38,098 nucleotides of DNA from Massilia sp. UBA2604 (GTDB lineage Bacteria; Pseudomonadota; Gammaproteobacteria; Burkholderiales; Burkholderiaceae_D): positions 1 to 38,098 of the forward strand of contig DDKG01000368.1 in NCBI GenBank assembly GCA_002339265.1, given 5' to 3'. Positions 24,331-31,281 of the stretch are shown in pieces (within the stretch, counting starts at the first letter, position 1; every line of letters starts with the position of its first letter). The notes beneath the pieces were generated by a model. The model searched no databases. It had not been told where the DNA came from and saw only the letters and a program-made list of their open reading frames with translations. The position numbers and the translations under genes were made by a program.

Positions 24331-25368
24331 ATGACACCGACACCCACTGAAGCATCTTCCGTCCCCCGCCCTCCCCTGGAACTGGTCTGCCCCGCCGGCA
24401 GCCTGCCCGCCCTCAAGGCCGCCGTCGACAACGGCGCGGACTGCGTCTACCTCGGCTTTCGCGACGCCACCAATGCCCGCAACTTTGCCGGCCTGAATTT
24501 CGGCGAAGACGCCATCCGCCAGGGCATCGACTACGCCCACCGGCGCGTCCGCAAGGTCTTCCTGGCCTTGAACACCTATCCCCAGGCGGCCGGCTGGGAC
24601 GCCTGGCGCGCCGCCATCGACCGCGCCGCCGAATTCGGCATCGACGCCATCATCCTGGCCGACCCGGGCCTGATGGAATACGCGGCGCGCGTGCATCCCC
24701 AGTTACGCCTGCACCTGTCGGTGCAGGGTTCGGCCACCAACCTGGAGGCGATCGACTTCTACCACCGCCACTTCGGCATCGTGCGCGCGGTGCTGCCGCG
24801 CGTGCTGTCCCTGAGCCAGGTCGAGCACCTGATCGGTCGCACGCCGGTCGAGATCGAGGTGTTCGGCTTCGGCAGCCTGTGCGTGATGGTCGAGGGCCGC
24901 TGCCAGCTGTCGTCCTACGTGACGGGCGAATCGCCGAACACCCACGGCGTCTGCTCGCCGGCGAAGGCGGTGCGCTGGCAACACACGCCCAAGGGCCTGG
25001 AGGCGCGCCTGAACGAGGTGCTGATCGACCGCTACGGCGATGGCGAGCACGCCGGCTATCCAACCCTGTGCAAAGGCCGCTTCGACGTCGGCGACGAAAC
25101 CTATTACGCGGTCGAGGAGCCGACCAGCCTGAACACGCTCGAGCTCCTGCCCCAACTGGCCAGCCTGGGCGCGCGCGCGATCAAGATCGAGGGCCGCCAG
25201 CGCAGCCCGGCCTATGTGGCCCAGGTGACGCGAGTATGGCGCGAGGCGATCGACACCTGCCTGTCGAACCAGCGCTTCTCGCTCAAGCCGGCCTGGATGG
25301 CGGAACTCGACAAGGTGGCCGAAGGGCAGCAGCACACCCTCGGCGCCTATCATCGTCCCTGGAAGTAA
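24331..25368 (+). CDS. ubiU: O2-independent ubiquinone hydroxylation protein UbiU (U32 peptidase family)
   Basis: This 345-aa protein pairs with UbiV to hydroxylate the ubiquinone ring without oxygen. It has the U32 fold start LELVCPAGSLPALKAAVDNGADCVYLG. The [4Fe-4S] ligands are C184, C191, C208 and C247, with the same spacing (7, 17, 39) as the E. coli cluster cysteines. The ATG at 24331 is the first Met after the predicted promoter; the frame is open further upstream but would run through the promoter box. ubiV follows after 5 bp. Confidence 0.93.
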   Translation: MTPTPTEASSVPRPPLELVCPAGSLPALKAAVDNGADCVYLGFRDATNARNFAGLNFGEDAIRQGIDYAHRRVRKVFLALNTYPQAAGWDAWRAAIDRAAEFGIDAIILADPGLMEYAARVHPQLRLHLSVQGSATNLEAIDFYHRHFGIVRAVLPRVLSLSQVEHLIGRTPVEIEVFGFGSLCVMVEGRCQLSSYVTGESPNTHGVCSPAKAVRWQHTPKGLEARLNEVLIDRYGDGEHAGYPTLCKGRFDVGDETYYAVEEPTSLNTLELLPQLASLGARAIKIEGRQRSPAYVAQVTRVWREAIDTCLSNQRFSLKPAWMAELDKVAEGQQHTLGAYHRPWK

Positions 25369-25373
25369 ACACC

Positions 25374-26261
25374 ATGAAAATCTCTCTTGGCCCCATCCAG
25401 TATTACTGGCCGCGCGCCACCGTCCTGGCCTTCTACGAGGCGGTCGCCAGCAGCCCGGTCGACATCGTCCATCTCGGCGAAGCCGTGTGCTCGCGCCGCC
25501 ATGAGCTGCGCCTGCCCGACTGGCTGGCCGTGGCCGAACTGCTGCAGCAGGCCGGCAAGCAGGTGGTGCTGTCGACCCAGGTGCTGATCGAATCGAGCTC
25601 GGACCTCGGCGCCATGCGCCGCGTCGCCGCCAACGGCCGCTTCCTGGTCGAGGCCAACGACATGGGCGCGGTCAACCTCATGAGCGGGCAGCCGTTCGTG
25701 GCCGGCCCGCACCTGAACCTGTACAGCGCCCAGTCGCTCGGCATCGTCGCTCGCCTGGGCGCCACGCGCTGGGTGATGCCACTCGAAATGTCGCGCGCCG
25801 GCCTGGCCGCGATCCTGACCAACCGACCCGAAGGCATGGAAACCGAGGTCTTCGCCTATGGCCGCCTGCCGCTGGCCTTCTCGGCGCGCTGCTTCACCGC
25901 GCGCCACCGCAACCTGCCGAAGGACGACTGCCGCTTCAGCTGCATCGAGCATCCGGACGGGCTGGTGATGCAGACCCGCGAGAAACAACCCTTCCTGGTC
26001 CTGAACGGCATCCAGACCCAGTCAGCCCTGGTCTACAACCTGGTTGGAGAGTTCGATGCGATGCGCGCCATGGGTGTGGACGTGGTGCGTCTCAGCCCGC
26101 AATCGAACCATATGCCCGCCATCCTGTCCCTGGTGCGCGCCGTCCTGGATGGCGCGGTCGCGCCGGCCGAAGCGGCCGCGCGCATGGCGCCCCTGATGCC
26201 GGACGGGGCTTGCGACGGCTTCTGGCACGGCCGCCCGGGGCTGGAACGCATTGCCGCCTGA
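25374..26261 (+). CDS. ubiV: O2-independent ubiquinone hydroxylation protein UbiV (U32 peptidase family)
   Basis: This 295-aa partner of UbiU starts MKISLGPIQYYWPR. Cluster cysteines C39 (LGEAVCSRR), C173, C186 and C190 match UbiV of E. coli, including the 13 and 4 spacings of the last three. UbiU and UbiV form a heterodimer, each holding a [4Fe-4S] cluster, that hydroxylates ubiquinone precursors anaerobically, probably using prephenate as oxygen donor (known from E. coli). It lies between ubiU and ubiT in one transcription unit. Confidence 0.93.
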   Translation: MKISLGPIQYYWPRATVLAFYEAVASSPVDIVHLGEAVCSRRHELRLPDWLAVAELLQQAGKQVVLSTQVLIESSSDLGAMRRVAANGRFLVEANDMGAVNLMSGQPFVAGPHLNLYSAQSLGIVARLGATRWVMPLEMSRAGLAAILTNRPEGMETEVFAYGRLPLAFSARCFTARHRNLPKDDCRFSCIEHPDGLVMQTREKQPFLVLNGIQTQSALVYNLVGEFDAMRAMGVDVVRLSPQSNHMPAILSLVRAVLDGAVAPAEAAARMAPLMPDGACDGFWHGRPGLERIAA

Positions 26262-26281
26262 CCACACGACAAGGATTATTC

Positions 26282-26776
26282 ATGCACACCGATTCGCACC
26301 CACTGCCTGCGCCCGTCAAGCGCCTGCTATCCCTGCTGCCGGCGGCGCCGGGCTCGCGCCTGTTCGCCACCGCGCTCAACCTGGCGCTGGTGCGTCACCT
26401 GCCCGACGACGTGCGCGCCGCCCTGCGCGCCAAGCGCCTGCGCCTATGCGCGCTCGATGCCGGCCTCGCCTTCGACTTCACCTGGGACGGCGCCGCCTTC
26501 AGGCCGGCCGCGCGAGGCCAGGAGCCGGACCTCACCATCAGCGCCAGCCTGCATGACTTCGCCCAGCTGGCGGCGCGCAAGGAAGACCCGGACACCCTGT
26601 TCTTCAGCCGCCGCCTGCTGATGGAAGGCGACACCGAACTGGGACTGATGGTCAAGAACACGCTCGACGCGATCGACGGCCCGGTGTTCGACCCGCGCTC
26701 GCTGGCGCCGCACCGCGTGCTGGCGGCGCACAGGTCACGCGCATCTTCGGGAGGGCCCGCGGTCCAGGATTCTTGA
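26282..26776 (+). CDS. ubiT: Anaerobic ubiquinone biosynthesis accessory factor UbiT (SCP2)
   Basis: This 164-aa protein carries an SCP2 lipid-binding domain (about 25-140), with [15 protein letters not shown] and the core [40 protein letters not shown] given here in part as residues about 82-122. UbiT binds hydrophobic ubiquinone intermediates in the anaerobic pathway, as UbiJ does in the aerobic one. AAGGA lies 8 nt before the ATG at 26282. The stop codon TGA (26774-26776) is inside the promoter box of nrdJ, so the two units are packed without spare DNA. Confidence 0.9.
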   Translation: MHTDSHPLPAPVKRLLSLLPAAPGSRLFATALNLALVRHLPDDVRAALRAKRLRLCALDAGLAFDFTWDGAAFRPAARGQEPDLTISASLHDFAQLAARKEDPDTLFFSRRLLMEGDTELGLMVKNTLDAIDGPVFDPRSLAPHRVLAAHRSRASSGGPAVQDS

Positions 26777-26814
26777 ACCGGTTTAAGGCGGCCGGGGCGC
26801 GAAGGGCGGATAGT
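26773..26814 (+). promoter_or_regulatory. TTGAA-N4-TTYAA class II promoter before nrdJ
   Basis: TTGAACCGGTTTAA (26773-26786) overlaps the ubiT stop codon. GATAGT (26809-26814) follows after exactly 22 nt, giving a start near 26821 and a leader of about 51 nt to the nrdJ ATG. The box differs from the yitT one by a single base. Confidence 0.68.
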
Positions 26815-26871
26815 GGACGGATACAGCGATTTCACCAACAGGATCGAACGATCCAATACCCGTCAAACCCG

Positions 26872-29364
26872 ATGAACGCAAAAGACCACCTGTTTACTGC
26901 AGCCATGCCTCCACAAGAGGTATCGATCGACGTCCTGCGCGAAAAATATGCGCGCGGCCTGGAGACCACGATCGACGAAGTGCGCGCCCGCGTGGCGCAT
27001 GCGCTGGCAAGCCATGAGCCGCAAGCCGTGCGCGCCGAGATGGAGCAGCGCTTCCTGTGGGCCCAGGAACACGGCTTCGTGCCGGCCGGGCGCATCAACT
27101 CCGCCGCAGGCCTGGGAATCAAGGCCACCCTGATGAACTGCTTCGTGCAGCCGGTGGGCGACTCCATCACCGGTATTGATGACGGCCTGCCCGGCATCTA
27201 TACGGCGGTGGCCGAGGCAGCCGAGACGATGCGCCGCGGCGGCGGCGTCGGCTACGACTTCAGTCCGATCCGCCCCGCCGGCAGCTTTGTTACAGGCACC
27301 CATTCGCGCGCTTCCGGCCCGGTGTCGTACATGGAAGTGTTCGACGCCTCGTGCCGCACGGTGGAGTCGGCCGGCGCGCGCCGCGGCGCCCAGATGGGCG
27401 TGCTGCGCATCGACCATCCCGACATCGAGCGCTTCATCGCCGCCAAGGACGGTGGGGCCTTCAGCAACTTCAACCTGTCGGTCGGCGTCAGCGACGCCTT
27501 CATGGAGGCGGTGCTGGCCGGCGAAGACGTCGCGCTGGTGCACCGCGCCCCGCCGGCCCAGGAAGCCATCGATGGCGGCGCCTTCCAGCGCGACGACGGC
27601 CTGTGGGTATATCGCAGCGTGGCGGCGCGGGCGCTGTGGGACAAGGTGATCGGTTCGACCTACGACCACGCCGAACCGGGCGTGCTGTTCATCGACCGCA
27701 TGAACCAGGAGAACAATCTGTACTGGTGCGAGCGGCTGGCGGCCACCAATCCCTGCGGCGAGCAGCCGCTGCCGCCCTATGGCTGCTGCGACCTCGGTTC
27801 GCTCAACCTGACCCGCTTCATCAGCCAGCCCTTCACGCCCGGCGCGGCGTTCGACTTCGACACCATGCGCGAAGTGGCGGCGATCGGCGTGCGCATGCTC
27901 GACCTGGCGCTCGACGCCAACCAGTGGCCGCTGCCGCAACAGGCCGAGGAAGGCGCCAGCAAGCGCCGCATCGGCCTGGGCTTCATGGGCCTGGGCAGCG
28001 CCCTGGTCATGCTCGGCCTGCGCTACGATGCGCCGGAAGGCCGCGCCATGGCGGCCCGCATCGCGCGCGAGCTGCGCAACGCGGCGTATGCGGCATCGAT
28101 CGCGCTGGCCCGCGAGAAAGGCGCCTTTCCATTGTTCGACGCCGAGCGCTACCTGGCCGGCCAGTTCGTCGGCCGCCTGCCCGACGCCCTGCGCGAAGAC
28201 ATCGCGCGCCACGGCATCCGCAACTCGCACCTGCTGTCGATCGCGCCGACCGGCACCATCTCGCTGGCCTTCGCCGACAATGCCTCGAACGGCATCGAGC
28301 CGGCCTTTTCCTGGGTCTACCAGCGCAGGAAGCGCATGCCGGACGACTCCATCCGAACCTATGAGGTCGCGGACCACGCCTGGCGGCTGCACCGGCATCT
28401 GGGCTACCAGGAGGACGGCGCGCCGCTGCCGCCCCAATTCATCACCGCGCTCGAGATGTCGGCCCTGGACCACCTGCGCATGATGGAAGCGGTGCAGCCC
28501 TACGTCGACACGGCAATCTCGAAGACCGTCAACGTGCCGGCCGATTACCCGTATGCCGAGTTCAAGGACCTGTACACCGAAGCCTGGCGCGCCGGCCTGA
28601 AGGGCTTGGCCACCTACCGCCCGAACAGCGTCACCGGCAGCGTGCTGAGCGTCGCCGCGCCCGAGCCGGATTCGAAGCCGGAAGCCGCAGCAGCCCCCGC
28701 CTCGGACGACGACCCGCTGCGCAAGCGCTTCGCATCGCGCCCGCTGGGCGAACTCGAGTCGCTCACCTCGAAGGTCGAGTACACGACCCAGGAGGGCAAG
28801 AAAGCGGTCTACCTGACCATCAGCTTCCTGCGCGTCGAGGGCCTGCACGACGGCCGCCCGGTGACCGTCGAGCGCCCGTTCGAGTTCTTCATGCCGGCCA
28901 ACCAGCGCAGCGACGGCCACCAGTGGATCACCTCGACCATGCGCCTGCTGTCGCTGGCGGCGCGCGCCGGCAGCCCGGTGGCCAAGGCCCTGGCCGACAT
29001 GCGCGAAGTGGTGTGGGAAAAAGGGCCGGTGCGCTGCGGCCACCTGAGCCGCGAGGACGGCGTGCAGGTGCCGGTGTACCACGATTCCGAGGTGGCGGCG
29101 ATCGCCTTCATGCTGCAGCGGATGCTGATCCGGCGCGGCTTCCTGGACGCCTGGGGCAACCAGGTGCCGGTCGACCAGCTCGACCGCGCGCTGGCGGCGC
29201 GCACCGCGGAACCCGGGGAAGCGGCCGGGCCGGCGATCGCAGAAACCATCGCCGCCGAGCCGCGCGCCGCCGCCAAGTGCCCCGAATGCGGCGCCCGCGC
29301 GCTGCAGAAGGTCGACGGCTGCGCGCGCTGCGCCGAATGCCATTACATCGGCAGCTGCGGCTGA
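26872..29364 (+). CDS. nrdJ: Adenosylcobalamin-dependent class II ribonucleotide reductase
   Basis: This 830-aa enzyme reduces ribonucleotides to deoxyribonucleotides without oxygen, using a cobalamin-made thiyl radical. Visible marks: C90 ([12 protein letters not shown]), C295 in [20 protein letters not shown], the phosphate-binding [20 protein letters not shown] and [12 protein letters not shown]-terminal zinc-ribbon-like tail has four cysteines in two pairs plus the terminal C of SCG ([23 protein letters not shown]); this tail supplies the redox thiols in class II enzymes. The ATG at 26872 has no clear ribosome binding site; M12 (26905) is possible. Placement after ubiUVT with a matching promoter fits an anaerobic role. 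Confidence 0.92.
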   Translation: MNAKDHLFTAAMPPQEVSIDVLREKYARGLETTIDEVRARVAHALASHEPQAVRAEMEQRFLWAQEHGFVPAGRINSAAGLGIKATLMNCFVQPVGDSITGIDDGLPGIYTAVAEAAETMRRGGGVGYDFSPIRPAGSFVTGTHSRASGPVSYMEVFDASCRTVESAGARRGAQMGVLRIDHPDIERFIAAKDGGAFSNFNLSVGVSDAFMEAVLAGEDVALVHRAPPAQEAIDGGAFQRDDGLWVYRSVAARALWDKVIGSTYDHAEPGVLFIDRMNQENNLYWCERLAATNPCGEQPLPPYGCCDLGSLNLTRFISQPFTPGAAFDFDTMREVAAIGVRMLDLALDANQWPLPQQAEEGASKRRIGLGFMGLGSALVMLGLRYDAPEGRAMAARIARELRNAAYAASIALAREKGAFPLFDAERYLAGQFVGRLPDALREDIARHGIRNSHLLSIAPTGTISLAFADNASNGIEPAFSWVYQRRKRMPDDSIRTYEVADHAWRLHRHLGYQEDGAPLPPQFITALEMSALDHLRMMEAVQPYVDTAISKTVNVPADYPYAEFKDLYTEAWRAGLKGLATYRPNSVTGSVLSVAAPEPDSKPEAAAAPASDDDPLRKRFASRPLGELESLTSKVEYTTQEGKKAVYLTISFLRVEGLHDGRPVTVERPFEFFMPANQRSDGHQWITSTMRLLSLAARAGSPVAKALADMREVVWEKGPVRCGHLSREDGVQVPVYHDSEVAAIAFMLQRMLIRRGFLDAWGNQVPVDQLDRALAARTAEPGEAAGPAIAETIAAEPRAAAKCPECGARALQKVDGCARCAECHYIGSCG

Positions 29365-29393
29365 CCGGCATGATCAAACCAAAGGAGCTCCAT

Positions 29394-29639
29394 ATGGAAC
29401 ATCGTCTGCAACTGGACGCCGCGCTCGACCAGCCCGGCGCCGACCACATCCTGTACTGGCTGCGCGCCATCCCCGGCGTAAACGCAGTCGAGGCCAATGC
29501 CGGCGCGAGCCAGGTCAGGGTGCTGTACGACGGCGAGCTGACCTCGTCGCGCGAGATCGACATCACGGCCTTGCGCGCCGGCTTCCCGGTGCGCCAGGCC
29601 CGGGCCGGCGGTTGCTGCGGCGCCTGCGGCGGGGGCTGA
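29394..29639 (+). CDS. Small HMA-like protein with Cys-rich C-terminus
   Basis: This 81-aa protein starts at an ATG with AAGGAG 6 nt upstream (29382-29387); an upstream in-frame ATG (29370) lacks such a site. The body (HILYWLRAIPGVNAVEANAGASQVRVLYDG, shown as residues about 18-48) resembles the beta-alpha-beta-beta ferredoxin-like fold of heavy-metal-associated domains, but lacks the N-terminal CxxC. Instead three cysteines crowd the end: GGCCGACGGG. It follows nrdJ by 29 bp and is very likely co-transcribed. A metal- or thiol-relay role for NrdJ is conceivable; function is unknown. Confidence 0.75.
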   Translation: MEHRLQLDAALDQPGADHILYWLRAIPGVNAVEANAGASQVRVLYDGELTSSREIDITALRAGFPVRQARAGGCCGACGGG

Positions 29640-29651
29640 TCTTTCAGGAAT

Positions 29652-30224
29652 CTAGATGCTGCTCAGGTAATCCGCCGCGTCCGGCCTCGGGCGCGGCGGT
29701 TTTTCCATGGCTGCCGTGCCCAGGCCGACGAAGCAGATGGCGCGCTCGTGCGGGGCCAGACGCAGCAGGCGGCGCATCCCGGGTGCATCCATCGCGGCCC
29801 CGCTGGCCAGGCCGGTCGCGAAGCCGGCCGCGCCGGCCGCGAGCAGCATGTTCTGCAAGGCGCAGCCGAGCGACACCAGTTTTTCGCTTACCGGAATCGC
29901 CTTGGCCACGGCATCGTCGCGCAGCACCGCCACCAGCAGGCATGGCGCACGCTGCGCCTTGTCGCGCGCCGTGGCCAGCGCTTCTTCGCCGCAGCCGGGA
30001 TCGCGCTCGGCCAGCGCCTCGGCGAACACCTCGCCCAGGTCGGCGCGCCGCTCTTGCGGAATGAGCACGAAACGCCATGGCCGCAACAGGCCATGGTCGG
30101 GCGCATGCGCGGCCGCTTCGACGATGCGCGCCAGCGCCTGCGGATCGGGCCCTGGCGCCTGCAGGCGCCGCAGCGTGAAATTGCGGCGCGCTGCCACGAG
30201 GGTATGGAAATCGTGCGTAGTCAT
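29652..30224 (-). CDS. Nitroreductase-family flavoprotein (YdjA-like)
   Basis: This 190-aa protein has the fold of short FMN-dependent nitroreductases: MTTHDFHTLVAARRNFTLRRL (FMN phosphate contact in RRNFTLR), then AAHAPDHGLLRPWRFVLI, then EKLVSLGCALQNMLLAAGAAGFATG, and VGLGTAAMEKPPRPRP near the end. Length and the PDHGLLRPWRF motif fit the YdjA subgroup. The natural substrate is not known; members reduce nitroaromatics or quinones with NAD(P)H. It converges on the nrdJ operon, with only 12 bp between the stops. Confidence 0.88.
   Translation of the reverse strand: MTTHDFHTLVAARRNFTLRRLQAPGPDPQALARIVEAAAHAPDHGLLRPWRFVLIPQERRADLGEVFAEALAERDPGCGEEALATARDKAQRAPCLLVAVLRDDAVAKAIPVSEKLVSLGCALQNMLLAAGAAGFATGLASGAAMDAPGMRRLLRLAPHERAICFVGLGTAAMEKPPRPRPDAADYLSSI
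29672..29704 (+). terminator. Intrinsic terminator of the nrdJ operon
   Basis: CCGCCGCG (29672-29679) pairs perfectly with CGCGGCGG (29692-29699) over a 12-nt loop, followed by five T (29700-29704). It lies within the last codons of the convergent nitroreductase gene, so the same bases encode PPRPRPDAADY on the other strand. Confidence 0.75.
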
Positions 30225-30414
30225 GCGCGCAGTATAACGAGAGCGGAGCGACCCTGCCGGCGCCGCACGGCGTAGTCCGAATGGGTGCCGGGGGCCGGAG
30301 CGCCACGGCCGAAAGCAGGAGCGAGCATCGTCCCGCGCTACCCATGATGACCCAAAAATCATTCTTACCACGCTTTTTGAGACGCCAATGCCATCCGGAA
30401 TCAGGGAGATCGGC

Positions 30415-30441
30415 GGCTCGCCAAACGTGGTCTGGCGAGCC
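30415..30441. repeat. Perfect inverted repeat before the exported hydrolase gene
   Basis: GGCTCGCCA (30415-30423) and TGGCGAGCC (30433-30441) form a perfect 9-bp inverted repeat around 9 nt. It lies 47 bp upstream of the ATG at 30489 and is not followed by a T-run. An operator for an unlinked regulator is the simplest reading; no regulator gene is adjacent. Confidence 0.45.
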
Positions 30442-30488
30442 ATGCGCCGCAGGGATGTAATGGAGGTCCATCCACAAGGAGAACCCTG

Positions 30489-31274
30489 ATGACCACCAAA
30501 ACCTCCACCATCGGCCGCACCCTGGCCTGCATCTTGACTGCGGCACTGGCCACGAGCGCCGCAGCCCAGATTCCGGCGAAGTATGCCGACCCCGCCAAGC
30601 CGGCCCTGCCCGACCCCGGCATGCAGCTCGACCTCAAGCGCACCGCGCTGGTGGTGATCGATCCGCAGATCGACTTCATGAGCGCCAAGGGCGGCGCCTG
30701 GCCGGTGGTCGGCGAAAGCGTCACCGAGCAGAACCTGGTGCCCAACCTGGGCAAGCTGTTCAAGGCCTCGAAGGCGGCCGGCATCGTGGTCTCGATCTCG
30801 CCGCACTACTACTATCCGCACGACCACGCCTGGAAGCATGGCGGCCCGGCCGAGATCTTCCAGCACAAGATCAAGATCTTCGACCGTCCCAGCGCGCTGA
30901 GCCTGGACGGCTTCCGCGGTTCCGGCGCCGACTTCATGCCCGAGTTCAAATCGTATATCGAGGACGGCAAGACCATCGTCGCCTCGCCGCACAAGCTGTA
31001 CGGCCCGCAGACCAACGACCTGGTTCTCCAGCTGCGCAAGCAGGGCGTGGACAAGATCATCCTGGCCGGGATGCTCTCGAACCTGTGCGTGGAATCGCAC
31101 CTGCGCGAATTCCTCGAACGCGGCTTCGAAGTGGCCGTGGTGCGCGACGCCGTGGCCGGACCCAAGACCCCGGAAGGCGACGGCTACGCGAGCGCGCTGG
31201 TCAACTACCGCTACATCGCCAATGCGCTGTGGACCACCGACCAGACCGTGCAGAAGCTACAGGCCGGAAAATAG
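30489..31274 (+). CDS. Exported isochorismatase-family cysteine hydrolase
   Basis: This 261-aa protein starts with a Sec signal peptide (TLACILTAALATSAAAQ, cleavage about residue 26). The mature domain has the isochorismatase-like triad: D in ALVVIDPQIDFM, K in SPHKLYG, and nucleophile C200 in GMLSNLCVESHLREFL. Family members hydrolyse isochorismate, nicotinamide, N-carbamoyl compounds and others; the substrate here cannot be told. Most relatives are cytosolic, so an exported one is less common. AAGGAG lies just before the ATG. The gene converges on the flavoprotein gene, with 7 bp between stops. Confidence 0.85.
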   Translation: MTTKTSTIGRTLACILTAALATSAAAQIPAKYADPAKPALPDPGMQLDLKRTALVVIDPQIDFMSAKGGAWPVVGESVTEQNLVPNLGKLFKASKAAGIVVSISPHYYYPHDHAWKHGGPAEIFQHKIKIFDRPSALSLDGFRGSGADFMPEFKSYIEDGKTIVASPHKLYGPQTNDLVLQLRKQGVDKIILAGMLSNLCVESHLREFLERGFEVAVVRDAVAGPKTPEGDGYASALVNYRYIANALWTTDQTVQKLQAGK

Positions 31275-31281
31275 AACGGCG

